64,000 nt of DNA, taken from contig WIXG01000190.1 in NCBI GenBank assembly GCA_009869945.1, positions 89,667-153,666 of the forward strand, read 5' to 3'. The position numbers and the translations under genes were made by a program. Below are positions 12,661 through 25,236 of this stretch, one piece after another (position 1 is the first letter of the stretch; the number at the start of each line of letters is the position of its first letter). Below the pieces are notes generated by a model, which searched no databases, had not been told where the DNA came from, and saw only the letters and a list, made by a program, of their open reading frames with translations. Source of the DNA: Mesaphorura yosii. Its lineage: Eukaryota > Arthropoda > Collembola > Poduromorpha > Tullbergiidae.

Positions 12661-13417
12661 TTTGGACTGTTCCTTGCGGTTCTGCGAGTACAACTGAGAA
12701 TTAATGACCTGGTCCTAGACCCCATAGAAAAGACTTACTGTCGTGAGCTCAGATCTTCAAATGTCCTATGTCTTTTACCCCATGTCAGCAGGCTATCAGC
12801 AAATGAAAGCTAATCTGTGTAACGAAAATGAAAAAAAAACATCTTAAGCACGTCTTAGGTTCAGTAGTTCTGATGACTTTGAGTAATTTGTGGAAAGATG
12901 TTTTACCTCTGCTTCGATATTTGTTGGTTCAGACATGTACAACTCTTACACTTGTCGGCGTCTTGACCTCGACTGATCGTCAAATTTAGCGTCAATCATC
13001 ATCTGCCACACGTCAGCCAGTGCAAGTGCAACGAAATGTCACATATTCATTCATTTTCTTTCACGTTTCGTCGAGTTTGTGGCAATTACGCTGCAAGGCT
13101 GTAGCAGAAGTCATTGTCACTTGGATTCGAAATACGAGACATGTAAAGCGAACAAGGCCAAGGATTTGGATTTGGATTCTACAGTTATGTTTGAAATCTC
13201 GGCTGCCGAATAGAACGCACATGTGCGGGGATAATATTTTCATCCGAAAACCCGAAGCGAATTTCACTGATAAGGCGAACTAAATCAATCTTCACTAGAG
13301 ATAGCTAAGATTGGTAAGTTCCAGCTTGTACCACAAACGCTTCGTTTGATGAATACTTAGTTTCTTTTTCTTTTCGTAGGGTTAAAGACTACTGGATATA
13401 ATTTGAATCTAAAAACC
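12661..13417. other. Bidirectional spacer REXO1/NHP2
   Basis: Divergent promoters are expected here. A possible untranslated NHP2 exon ends near 13313 (TTG|GTAAGT) with an acceptor TCGTAG just before 13380. Open frames at 12510-12813 overlap the REXO1 first exon in antisense and are shadows. Confidence 0.45.
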
Positions 13418-14025
13418 ATGGAATACCTCGACGAATTGAGCTACGAAGAGAAAGTGTCCAGAGCTTCTGTCATCGCTAAACCCATGGCCTCAAAGAAGTT
13501 GGCAAAAAAATTATTTAAGCTGATCAAGAAAAGTAATTACTTTATTATAATTTGTGCATTGTTGAGGTTATCATATATGATTACAAAGAACAAGGCTAAA
13601 ATACGATTCCTGTTCTGATTAGGCAAGAAGGAAAAGTTTTATCTCCGGCGTGGGCTTAAAATGGTTCAAGCTAAATTGAAGAAGTCCGAGCAGGGGTAAG
13701 AATATTGCACTTAGTTCGTACGTGAAGGCTAAGTGACTTGACCCTTCGGTTTATTTGATCATGATGGTATTGCATTTACAGACTTGTCATTTTTGCTGGC
13801 AATGTCTCCCCGATCGACGTTTCCTGCCATTTGCCGATTATGTGTGAAGATCGCAACATTCCGTACGTGTATGTCCCGACTGGACGCGACCTCGGGATTG
13901 CAATGGGAGTTAAAAGAGCAACACTTGTGGTTTTGATCCGAGAACACGAGAGCTACAAAGAACTCTACGACGAGTGTTACAACGAAGTTAAGCAATTGCC
14001 GCCAGTTACGAACGACGCTGACTAA
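13418..14025 (+). CDS. NHP2: H/ACA ribonucleoprotein subunit 2 (L7Ae family)
   Basis: Core H/ACA snoRNP protein that guides rRNA and snRNA pseudouridylation. Three exons: 13418-13532, 13623-13695, 13782-14025; 143 residues against 153 in human. Visible: an N-terminal helix with [15 protein letters not shown], then RRGLKMVQ, the L7Ae core [32 protein letters not shown], and the C-terminal [12 protein letters not shown]. The ATG at 13418 follows an adenine-rich context; an upstream TTG in frame was ignored. NHP2 rather than SNU13 or RPL7A is indicated by the [20 protein letters not shown] block. Poly(A) signal at 14144. Confidence 0.95.
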
Positions 14026-14143
14026 CTCCGAACGACGGCAACATCTTCTTGAACTACACAACTGTATTTCGCTTTGGGTGTAATTGATATTTATTTTCAT
14101 TTATTTGTACATGTCTCGTTTCAGATGTAAAAGAAAAAGTTCT

Positions 14144-14149
14144 AATAAA
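14144..14149 (+). terminator. Poly(A) signal of NHP2
   Basis: AATAAA 119 nt after the NHP2 stop codon. Confidence 0.65.
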
Positions 14150-14307
14150 TTTGGAAAGTAAACTTATGAAGTTCAGTCTAATTGGAAGCAATCTCTGGGG
14201 TTGTGCTGAAGTTGTGGAGGTCGGAAATGGATGCAAGTGCTTGAAATCAGATTGACAGCAGCTGGGGCACAGAGAGTGATTTGTAAATTATTCCAACTTT
14301 CCGTGGC

Positions 14308-14313
14308 TTTATT
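14308..14313 (-). terminator. Poly(A) signal of RhoBTB
   Basis: TTTATT on the plus strand, 424 nt beyond the RhoBTB stop on its own strand. Confidence 0.45.
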
Positions 14314-14736
14314 TCAATCAAAAACGCTCTTCATAAAATTAGAAACAGAATATTAAAACAGGAAACACATTAATGATATTCAGACTTATCAAAAAATATA
14401 GCGTAGAAGCGAACTGCATCACAGGACATATAAAAGTTAGAAACAGATTAAGCTGGTTTTCTGCTTCCAGTTAATTGTACAGAATTATTGTTCAAAATAG
14501 TGCATGTCCATCGTTGAGCGTGCAATATTTTTGCAGAATCTCGTGAACTTGAGTTTAGTAAACGTTGTCATGAATGATGGGCATTACAGAGTTGAAACTT
14601 GCATTGGCAATGTCGTTGGCGAACTACTGCTAAGGGAATGAAGACACAGAAGGTGTTCACGTTAGCAAAGAAGTCTAGCAAGCAATTTGCACTGAAAGAC
14701 TAAAAAATTGTACAAGTGGGTGCTCCAACGTCTTAA

Positions 14737-17700
14737 CTATGGCAGGGCGTCCCCTTCCGTTTTCTTGCACTTGATTTCCGTGTACTCATTTTTTCGAGAC
14801 TTCGTTGTGAAGCACAAGAGACAAGCAGAACTGTTCCTTTTTCTCGCTTTCTTCGCCATGCTTTCCACTTTGCAGCGTTCCTCCTCCAAATTGCGCTGGT
14901 AGTAGTCAAACTCCTTGATGTACCTGATGAGAGAAACGAGACAGTAGAATGGCCTGTCCTGATTACTGCGAATGGAGTCGGCTGTCACTTACCACACCGG
15001 TGGCCATCTATTCTTCAAAATCCTTTGACGATTCTCTGCACTTAATTCTTTGAAGAGCTTGCTATGAACACTGAATTTGGAAAAATTCGATGCCAGTTGG
15101 TTCAGGCACCAGTCACTGATTTGTGTAGCATTGTACCACTAAATTGCAACAATACAACAACTTTTATCTCGCTTTTACCTTAGATTGAAATAGGAATAGG
15201 AACTCCATTTACCTGCGCCGGTTCAAGAATTCTAATAAACTCACTGGTGACATCACCGCATTGAGATTTTTGAAGGAGGTCTTGCATCATAGCTTTCTCT
15301 AACAAATTAACGAGTCTTGGCAGGCAGAGACGATTGGCTAGCTCAATAAGAAGCATTCCAGTTTCGACGCTCGACAGGGCACCAATAGAATCAGTGTAGA
15401 CATACTTTAGAAAGTAGTTGAATGTTTCCGTCTTCACGCCTGGTAAATTCACCTAGGAGGGCAGAAAACTGTTAGTTCCTGTAGATCAAAAGCAGTTTGC
15501 GCCATTTATCTTCATACCACACGAGTATGGCGCTCGAGAAAATCTTGCGAGAACATGGCTTTCATGACGTCGCTTCTTGCCATGAGCATAGCGCGGTTAG
15601 CGGCTCGAACTCCGTCATCCAGTTCGAATAAGACATCGGCAAATTCTTCACGGCTGCATACATCCCAGAGTTCATTTCTAATGTGCTATTTAAGTTACAA
15701 AATAGAAGTTTAAATTGATCTGGCATCCATCACAGTCATCCAAATGACTTACGTCAACATAGTTGTTGGTTGTTTCTGATTTCAGTTTTTCACTTTCTGG
15801 ACGATTTCCGGCCTCAATCAAAGTTTGAATAGTCTGCGTTAATTGCAGACTATCCAGCAACTTTGACAATTCCAGCAGCTAAGAGAAAAGACTTCTGCTA
15901 TCAGTCAGTAGAGATAAACAAAAATGTGAAATATCGAACAGAGTGTGACGTACCTCATTCGGCGAGAAATCTGGTTGAAGGTCTCCCGTGTAAATGAAGT
16001 AGAGAAGCTCGCCAAGGACTTTTGGGGATATCGCCGCCGACATTTCTAATACCAGCTGAACATTATGCAAGTCGTCGTTTGTCTCTCTCAATGAAACGCG
16101 CTCTACCAAAGACCAAAACGCGTTGCTATCCTCGGTGACGAATTCTGTCTTATCGTTGAACTGGTTGAACAGATCATTCTCGCAGCGGTTTACGCTCTCG
16201 TTCGTACTTGGGCCTAGTAAGCACCTCGTTTCATCTGCAGAACTTTCGCTCTCCTGAACACAGTTTCCAAGATCACAAAGCACATATTCAGTTTTCAGTA
16301 TGTAAGTTTACAGTTTAAGAACTTACAAAGCTTATGTCGCTAATTCGTCTGCACGATGAATATTTCTCAAAATGGAGGTGTGCCATAAGTTTGTGCGCTG
16401 CGGTCGCCACAACAAATCGATGAGCCAAAATTTCTTCTTCGCCTGCAAAATTCGATTCATTCAACCTATATCCTGTTGAATCAGAAGTTGACATCACTGA
16501 GATGAACGTCAAACACTAACATACCAATAATAAATACGAGATCAGGAAAGTAAAGCTGCGCGATCATTTTCTTTAGATCATTTTGAAAGTCACCCGGAAA
16601 TACTTCAATATTTGTGTACTCATTCTTCGGCGGACAGTACGGCTCCTAAATTACATCCAAACATAAATCAGAACATTGCATTGTAGATTACAGTCTAACG
16701 TCCGTTATGAAATTCTTCTCACTTGTAACAAGGGTGGTCGAATTTGTTTCAAATTGGTCATCCAAAACCTCTGGTTCCTCCTTGCAATTAAGGCAGCTCG
16801 GATGGCATTTTCAAAGACTTCTGTTGCTCCATAGTATGTGTAGATTGAAGTTTCATAGTAAGGAATGCCGAGGTCCTTTGCCACCGCTCGTGCTTGTTCT
16901 GGCATTACAAGATCTGCTTCACGAATTGGACGAATGAAAGGACTGCGATCTCTGCAGAATTCCAGGTACGCCGGATCACGGATCAGAAACCTCAAGTCGT
17001 TCTGAAAGAGCGTGAGACATATCAAACATGCGGCAATGTAATGAATTAGACATGCAACTTGTACCTTGCATCCTACTAAAATCACAGGTGTGAAGGGGCA
17101 AAAGCGACGGATTTCCGGGTACCTGTTCAAGCATAAGTTAAAAAATTTTGAGAAGCTCATTCATGATTCATTATGCAGTTCCATATGACAAAGCAACAAC
17201 TCACCACATTGTTTTGCAATGAATGAGCGAACTGCGACTTCCAATCGAAAAACAGAGTAAGATGACATCCGACCTTCCATATGCAAATTTGCGGTCTTTC
17301 TCGTGATCCCCGAATGTATCCCAAAGCCGCAAAGAGACCTTTGAATTGCAAATCAGTTCATGGAAAGAACAGACCTCATAATTCGTATTTAGCGTCATGC
17401 CATAGAATGAGGCTTCAATGAACAGGAGTTTCTGTGCTGACCTGAACGCCATCGACGACAGTCATGGAGCGTTCCATGACTTCTTTGTACATTCGATACT
17501 GATCGATGGCCCACACTGTCGGCACATGCGTCGTCAGCAATTGTCGCAGTGATGTTGGAGCTGATCTTATTTGTGCGCAGATCAGTCTCGTCTTCCCCAC
17601 CGCCGTGTCCCCAACCAGCACCTTGAGAGTAAATTACATCTTTACTATCAAAACTTGGCCGTGCTAACAACACGCATTGAAGCAACTCTGTAACTTACAC

Positions 17701-17737
17701 ATTTGACCAATTCCTGTCCAGATTCTCTTTGTTCCAT
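14737..17737 (-). CDS. RHOBTB: Rho-related BTB domain protein
   Basis: Atypical Rho GTPase fused to tandem BTB domains; family members act as substrate adaptors for Cullin-3 ubiquitin ligases. Thirteen exons right to left: 17699-17737, 17442-17621, 17205-17338, 17065-17122, 16723-17001, 16525-16645, 16327-16442, 15954-16253, 15753-15878, 15518-15685, 15213-15452, 14993-15138, 14737-14923; 697 residues against 696 in human RHOBTB1. GTPase domain: P-loop [25 protein letters not shown], and [14 protein letters not shown] in place of the catalytic DTAGQ, so hydrolysis is probably weak as in the family; then VILVGCKNDLR. The first BTB ([15 protein letters not shown]) is interrupted by an acidic insert (about residues 330-395); the second has [11 protein letters not shown] and [10 protein letters not shown]. 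The C-terminus carries the family signature [17 protein letters not shown]. The first coding exon is 13 codons. Confidence 0.95.
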
Positions 17738-18914
17738 CGCTGTCCCTGCAAGATTATAAACACACAGCTTTCTGATTAAGTCAAATTGAGACTGAAACGA
17801 GCAAGGTCGCAGAGACAAGTAGCGTACTTCCTTCCTTGCGATATCAACGTAGACTGCAATTTCGGAATAGAAAGTCATTCCTCAACAGTCAATTTCGCAT
17901 CCTGTCTATCAAAGCGAACAACGCTGTTATTTAGGGACTTGGACTAATTAAATATCGCACATTAACAAGCACGTTAATGACCACGGGGAAACCGTACATG
18001 GAAAATGATTACACTAATCTCAAATGATTGTCTCAAACCTAGTCACGAAAGTTTAAGAAGAAAAGACCATACACAGGCAATTGACCATGAAAAGCATTGA
18101 AGGTTAACTGCTTAATTGCTAATATACTCAGCACAGGTGGCTTCATCGACAAGTTGAAAAGCAATACGTTATCAGTGACTGCTTAGTGTTTGTTGGGAAT
18201 GACGGAATTGTTTTCTAAAATATGCAGCTTTACTTGAGCGTGAGACGAATGCGTATTACACTGCTTTGGCTTTGCATGGTGATCCACGGAGTTTACTTAC
18301 TTTTTCCGAAGCTGCTGATTTCGTTCGAGGAATGCCACTTTTCAGTGAATCGTTCCTCTGTTGGGGTTTTCGGTATTTATTAAAGGACAGAGATGGAACA
18401 TATTTGCAGTTGCACTGGCCGTACTTCATGGATATCCACCAGGTTTAAGAATATGGGTTAAGACCGTTAAGACGTTTCGGTAAACCACCCGTATGCTTAT
18501 GTGAAAAAGAGTTAACGAGCACGCCATAGGACTTTCTGCAATGTCAATCAATTCGCCAATATAAGCCTGGAGTGCAAATATTTGATACACTCCAAATGTG
18601 CAGGTGAACACAGCACTAAACACCTTACAGTTATTATGTTCTACCTGATTCGCTCATTGCGCTCCAGGGTTTTAAAATTTTAAAGCCTCATGACTCATGA
18701 GTGTCTAAATGTGGTGGAAGATCGTGTGCCTCTTAATTTATTCCATTGGGATGCAAATTTTTATCCCACATCACCCACATGATTTCAGTCATAAACAATC
18801 CACGCTCTTCGAAGCTACACTTGACTAAATTTATTAATACGCCTTGCTCTCTTCCACCAGCAGTGCACACTCATGGAAATTTCTCATATTTAAAGACCAC
18901 TAGTGGCCTGTGTC

Positions 18915-18928
18915 GCCGAGTACTCGGC
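18915..18928. repeat. Perfect palindrome, copy 1
   Basis: GCCGAGTACTCGGC reads the same on both strands. The same core recurs about 200 nt to the right at 19113-19130. Confidence 0.6.
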
Positions 18929-19112
18929 AACATATGGTACAGATAAACAATTTAGGTGGTAATGGTTGTGGATGGTGACGGCTCGTGGCGAGGGTGACCG
19001 CTGGGAGAGATGGGCGGTTCACGAAGAGACGCAGGCACAGAACCAGGACAGGGCATGCCGAACCGTCGCTGGAGGTGCTCTCAAGCCTATAGATCTCCTA
19101 TAGAGATCAATT

Positions 19113-19130
19113 TAGCCGAGTACTCGGCTA
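19113..19130. repeat. Perfect palindrome, copy 2
   Basis: TAGCCGAGTACTCGGCTA, an 18-bp perfect palindrome that contains the 14-bp core found at 18915. Just upstream lies another imperfect dyad around CTATAG (19089-19108). Confidence 0.6.
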
Positions 19131-19709
19131 CAACAATAACCCATTGCAGTTACTCAGCGAAGCAATACTGCCCCAGGAAGTCGGCGACAGTAAGGCAGCT
19201 TTATAACAGTTCATTACAGATGGGAGAACTGGAGCACATTGTCGATCTTATAACAGCATCACGTCATACACACCGTTAACTGAGTCGATGAAAAGCGAAG
19301 AAAGAATTGAGATTTTAAAAAGTATACATATAAGAATGGGGAGGGTGGGCAAAAAAACCGCAATCGGTTTCTGTATGTCTCCCACAGTTTTCGAGATTTT
19401 TGCGTACAAACAAACTGCCTTCAATTAGATAAGAGATTCACTGCATGTCGAATGCAATCCTAAATTTCAAAGTTCATTGGATACGCTGCAGTGAATGAGT
19501 TGCATTGTGTACATAATTCATTGACGATCCGAACAATGTTAGTATTAGCAACGCGAAAGCATAAACGACTTTGTTTATGTTCGCCAGAAACGCAAACAAA
19601 CAAAAACAAAAGTTGATTATCACATCGACTTTTGCACTTGTGTATGACCAAACCTGTCGTGGTTATGAACGTGGTTTCTCAGAGGGGGCATTATGCATGA
19701 AAATACTTT

Positions 19710-20060
19710 ATGATTTTGCCCGTATCCATAATTATTCACCACATTAGGAACCCACAGCGACCTCCTGATATTGCCGGTGCATTGGCCTACGAGCTCACGA
19801 CTTCATATTTATTTTCTCTGAGCGCCAATCAACAGCAAGATCATTATTCATCGGAACTAAAATGGATTGTAACGATAAAATGTTCAGATCTTGTCCGTGA
19901 ACCCCATTACAGCAGCATGGAAGAAAAAGAAGCTGTACTGGAGAAATATCTGGAGGCAATCAGAGCGCTAATACATGCTCCCACTTGTATGGTTTATTTG
20001 CCATTAAGAAGTCAATCTGCTTCCAAGAATAAGCCAGGCCCATACTTTGTGATGTATTAA
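19710..20060 (+). CDS. Possible hypothetical protein
   Basis: An open frame of 116 codons that I do not recognise. Composition and codon use look more protein-like than neighbouring chance frames: the C-terminal half has a regular charged helix (MEEKEAVLEKYLEAIRAL) and ends KNKPGPYFVMY. An AATAAA follows the stop by only 10 nt. An acceptor-like TTTCTCAG lies 30 nt before the ATG, so this could be a terminal exon of a spliced gene whose upstream exons I cannot place. No membrane segment. Could equally be a fortuitous frame. Confidence 0.3.
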   Translation: MILPVSIIIHHIRNPQRPPDIAGALAYELTTSYLFSLSANQQQDHYSSELKWIVTIKCSDLVREPHYSSMEEKEAVLEKYLEAIRALIHAPTCMVYLPLRSQSASKNKPGPYFVMY

Positions 20061-20070
20061 TACGAATGTA

Positions 20071-20076
20071 AATAAA
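20071..20076 (+). terminator. Poly(A) signal after the 19710 frame
   Basis: AATAAA ten nucleotides after the stop codon of the possible gene at 19710-20060. Confidence 0.35.
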
Positions 20077-23000
20077 GATGTAGATTCCTACTTTAAGTTT
20101 CGAGGCACACAATGAATGCGATTAGATACGAGTTTGACCTGTAATAAACCCAGATGGCCAAGGGGCTGCTGAGTTGTTTTCATCGAATTAAATTGAGAGG
20201 ACTGATTGTCTTCCAAATCTTAAGCTTGACCACAAAGCCCGGAATCCAGAACAACATGAACTGAGAGCATGACAGACAATTACCTCCGACGGCTACTGAC
20301 TATGAGCTGTAACGCTGAAAGCAATGCGAAGGTCGACCCCCGACCATCGGAGTCACTTGATGTACTTCAAACTCCTTGAACTCTTGCTTAGCTTTATTGT
20401 TGATAGTACATAAAGGCCATGCATACGCCCACGCATGTGCGTGCAAGCAGGCAAGCTCGACCTCCGATCGCGTGATGATTGATTGGATTCTAATTCGGGA
20501 GTATTGATTTATGCTAATTCAAGCCGTTGCGTCGTAAATATTGGAGATAACTTCCAATTATGGATTCTACACCGGAGGCTCTGGGTTACGAAATAACAGG
20601 CCGAATTTTTCGTACGCAAATCTAACAATAGCTGAGCGTGGAGTGTCATTATCCGTAATTACTAAGATGTCTCGCTTCGTCTGCGTAATAGATGAAACGT
20701 GCGACTACGCTTCCTCGTGGATTTCACAGGCACGTCGCAAAGAAGTTTCCTCTGTCTCGCCCGTTAAAGTTTCCTGACTGATAAAATGGAACAAACACTT
20801 GCAAATCTACATTTAACGACATGGATGACTCCAAGAATTCTGCTGAACTGTCAATTATGAAATCGTCAAGTTAATGTGAGACACGTGCACAGGCTCGCTG
20901 CAGGGCAGACATAAACGGAACAACTTTCGTGCGATTTTAATGATTCATGAATATCATGAATTTAACAAAAGCCACGCGTTTGATTTAATGGAACAGGCTG
21001 AAAGCTGATTTTCCGTTTGTGAAAATACGTTACCAAATTGTCTTAGTTATAAATATTAGATACGCCAATGACAAAGAACGTCGGTAACTGAAATACAGCC
21101 TCTTATGTGGATGAGAACACATTTTTGTTTATCTTTTGTTTCAGAATGCCGATGTGTGTGACTTGCGAAACTATGTGAAATTTGCAGAGACGAAGTACAA
21201 AAATACAACTACGTCGTATCTGAATAGCTTAATTCTTTGACATTCTCTCGCATAGTACTTTCATACTTCCCATTCGCCCATCCACCATTTATCAGGAATA
21301 ATGTACAAGTGCCTACCGTATTAAAAATACAGTTCTATATTTATAATTGCTACAAGTGCGCGTTTGTGTTCAGAAAGCCTACATGCTGAAGACGTACCAA
21401 GCCACGGACGAATATGATGTGAAATGTGATGATGGGCTTATCATTTGCTGAATGAAACTAACGTATCGTAGCGTTGACCCTAAATGCTAAATCTCCAACA
21501 CTCTGCATGCTCACTTCTGGCTTCTGTGGATGGATCTGGATAATATATATAAAGCAAGCACAGGGATAATTGCAGGCTAAAAATAGAACGAGCACGCTTC
21601 TGTGTGTAGAAAATAACTCACAGTCGCAGTTCGCAGCTAAATGGATTCATCCATAAGCCTGCGGTAGAATAATTACGCTTCTCTCGATTCTCTCCAAAAG
21701 TGGTGTAATATGAAGGAATGGAATGAAACGAAATGGAACCCATACAAAGCAGAAATGCATTCGAAACTATATGCGCCTTGATTGGTCATTTCATGCCAGT
21801 CGATCTCCCGTCTCCCTGCTCCTCTAGTCAATAAACTCATAAAATTTGAGTACGGGAGAGAGCAAACGAATAAAGAAACTATGAATATATCGAGATCGCA
21901 AGGACAGTAATTAAAATGGGATTTAAAATGCGTTTATGACTTGTTTCTTTTTTAGTCTCATGTTGATGCAGTGCAGTCAGTCTTGAACGACGTCTTGTCT
22001 TTGTTTCCGGATTGGTCAATCAATAGCTTGAGCTTTGAATGCTGAACTTGGCACAAACAAAGAAGCGGTTCTCGAGTCAACTTCACCGTGCAATGTCGAC
22101 TTCAACGCGCACTTGCACATCTTGTAGAACTTGTGTCAATGATGCTGACCAGCATAGGCCGATGAGATTCAAAATTCAACCAGCACAATGCTTAGCAACT
22201 TGGTCACAGTTTCCCAAATCAGTGATTTTTGGGGGTTCACGAGTTAACAAGAAACTGACACTGAAAAAGGCACATGACGACTTTACAATTATTGAAGAGT
22301 TTGAGTTGACTGGGCTGGATTGACTGTGATTTGATTTGTACTTACACGTTAGTGTGAACGATGACGATGAGACATTGAACTTGATGTAAGAATGTTTATA
22401 GTGTCGTAATACGTACAACATCAACACCGACTGCGCGTACACAATTGTACACTTCAATTCTGCTTCTTTCAGCTCTGTTCAATTGTATACGAAGATTGAG
22501 ACTGCTTCTCCTGCGTTGCGTACGAGACGCTGAGAAATGAAGCTCGACTAAACGAACGCACTTGGCTCCTGTGCTGTGTACAGTCTGTTTGTAAACAAGA
22601 TATGGTCATGGGTGATGAGCGTCGTATTAATAGGAGGATTTGAGGAAATCACAATCTCACAAGTGTCACTCAATTTTTCTAAATATAAATTAGTACGCAT
22701 TATTAAGGCACTTTATCAACTCCTTGAACTTCTTCCTCTTCCCAGAATTGATTCTCCAATACGAGTCCAGCCTGGTGTCAACGCTTAGCTTAATCTGGAG
22801 AATGCGGATTGGACTGGATTCGCTCGATTGTTACTCGTGAAAGCTCTCCGCTCATTTGCTCGAGAATTGTGTCCCCACGATGAGACACCACCAGATTCTT
22901 GTTGAACGTCATGCATCTGTCGCCATTCGGCACTGGACTCTCAAATGCCCTTCAAACAATCAGAATTAGCTAATCAATCCAGGAAAATAACAATATGAGC

Positions 23001-24979
23001 CTGTGATGTTCAGCACAGCACCAGAGCACTTGACATCGACAACAAAAGTTGTCTTGAATACTCTATTCGCAAATGGCAAAACTTTCTTTGCCAGTTGTCT
23101 CACTTTCTTCTGCCACTCATACAACGAGTAAATTGGCTACACTGAACTGAAACTATCAAATGTTTACATGTCAAAAGCCAAAACATGAGTGCAATGGAAT
23201 GAATTTAAAACGTTGCTACACAGCGTCCCTGTCTTTTGCCTATATTGTCCTATTGTCCCTATATTTACACTAGACCCCAATACACTGACTAGTGATGATT
23301 ATGCCCTGCATTGAGATTGGCACTTTTGGCACCCTAGCTATAGACTAAACAAAAGCTGGAACTCATTTTTCTTTTACCACAAACAGATCAACAGCGATAT
23401 CGGCCGTACGATTTGCAAATTTATGAACGTACACAACTCATCGAATAAAACTCTCGTACCGGCAATTTGCTTATGAGAGCATCTAAATCTGAAGTCTAAA
23501 ATGTAAGCAAACAAATGCATCAAACAAATCAAGTCTTGTGGACAATCATAATTTAACCGCAAGGCAGGATAAAGGAAATGACGATGTGTGTTTGTCTATT
23601 TATAAAATTAGCACGCTGCTAACTAAACCAAACCATAATCACAGCACGGATGAAGCAAGTGGCGTACCCTAATGTTGCGACTTTTGAGGTTTGTCCTCCC
23701 AAGTTGACATTGCGGAATTTGTGTGCAAAACTTGTCCCTATCGCCTATCTTCATTATCAATTATGTTATCGACAGCCAAGCACAGGATTCTGAAGCCGAC
23801 AGGGCTTTCTTCATTCTGTTCTACGACTTCTACCAACGCGATTATCTCGCATAAAAAACACGCAGCGTTCTTTACTTATCTTAACATAGCTTTTGAATAA
23901 ATGAAGGCGCAAGCACAAATTACTTAAACAAAAGGAAGTGTCTAGTGGCCGGTTAGTTTTTTGTGGTTAGTTTATACCGGCCTAAAAATACACGCTTGAG
24001 CCCAGCGTGTGGATTGCGTTTGTGAATCCATGATGCCAGAGTATTGATTATTGGGAAACTCGGCGCTTCTGTTTCTCATGCATAAACTATGCCATCCGAA
24101 ATATTAATCACTTCTTACCTTCTTCAACTTAATGACTTCACGGATACAGCATGCGGCGATCACAGATGCATGGAAATGGTTGCGACGTCCATAAGCCCTT
24201 CGTCTAATGAAACTCGTTGACTCCTTTGTTGTTTGCTGTCCCTCAAGGTGCTTCTTTTCCAATTACGATTTGATTTAGAGTGCGGGAGTACACTTACTTG
24301 ATCTTTAATTGTTCACAAGTTTACCGGTCTTACACGCACGTCTTGAATTAAGACCACAATTCACCCTGTACTATCTACTGCCGATATTTCAGAAGAAACT
24401 GCTGACTTGCATTGTGACCCCGTCACAAATCACTGGAATTCAACTTACGTCCTGACACTTCACTGGTTCAATCGGCTTAATGGCTTCCTGCCGGAGGTGG
24501 AAATTTTAACTCTTCAGGTAACATATGATAATTTTGACTCACAAACTCGATAGTGCTAATAAAATTAATCAGGTACGCTACTCTCACAGTGCTTTAAAGT
24601 CTCGGAAAGCAAGTTTCGCATTCCAATCTTGACGAATTGCGCCATCAACAAAGCAGGTACTATTTACGTTTCAAGTCAACATAACACAGTTTCCTGTTGC
24701 GAGAGTAAGATTCTATTGACAAAGAGTCTATGACGTCTTGTCTACATTCCCTACAATGATTCTAGAGTCGTAGAATCTTCTGTAGCATGTAGCGTTGAAA
24801 ATCGCTTGAATCTGGAATCGGCTTCTCGGTTTTAGAAGCTAGGAGTTACGTTTGCATGTCTACCCGCATAGACAGGAGAGGCGTAGGAACTGTTAAACCA
24901 TCCATACTTTCTTTTGAATACCTTCTCAGGGTTAGATTTAAGTTAAGAGTAGCCAGTCCCGGTGTGCGCTATTCTACAA

Positions 24980-25007
24980 TTTTAGGTTAGGTTAACCTAA
25001 CCTAAAA
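24980..25007. repeat. 28-bp palindrome of telomere-like repeats
   Basis: Two AGGTT-type units meet two AACCT-type units head to head around a central GTTAAC, giving a perfect 28-bp palindrome. A further direct run of about three AACCT units lies at 25027-25042. The pentamer is the arthropod telomere repeat TTAGG in another register. Confidence 0.75.
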
Positions 25008-25236
25008 ACCGGTGTGTTGGCACGCAAACCTAACCTAACCTATCCCATGCAGTCTCATGTGTTGTGGGACTTAGAATTTCTGTGACTACCCTTAATTCCA
25101 ATCCAGCCCCTTCTCAGTAGCATGCAACGGCGACACTACCGGAAGATGTGAGACGTTAACCATAATTCCGGGATTTAGTTTATTTTTTATAGAGTTGCTT
25201 GAACTTATCCTCGGAAAAATCGCCACGTCATCCATC

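Larger units (their letters stand above)
14026..14736. other. Convergent 3' region between NHP2 and RhoBTB
   Basis: Both 3' UTRs. Plus-strand AATAAA at 14144 and minus-strand AATAAA (TTTATT, 14308-14313) are about 160 nt apart, so the transcript ends probably do not overlap much. No coding evidence. Confidence 0.5.
17738..25236. other. Long gene-poor interval
   Basis: About 7.5 kb without a recognisable gene. It contains one possible coding frame followed by a poly(A) signal (19710-20060), two copies of a palindrome (18915-18928 and 19113-19130), and a telomere-like palindrome (24980-25007) near its right end. Other open frames (18249-18383, 20541-20777, 22039-22323) are short and unlike known proteins. 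Distal regulatory DNA or an uncharacterised non-coding transcript remain possible. Confidence 0.4.

Noticed and set aside
18249-18383. 44-codon frame with a signal-peptide-like start (MRITLLWLCMVIHGVYLLF)
   Set aside because: Too short, no promoter, poly(A) or splice continuation that I can support.
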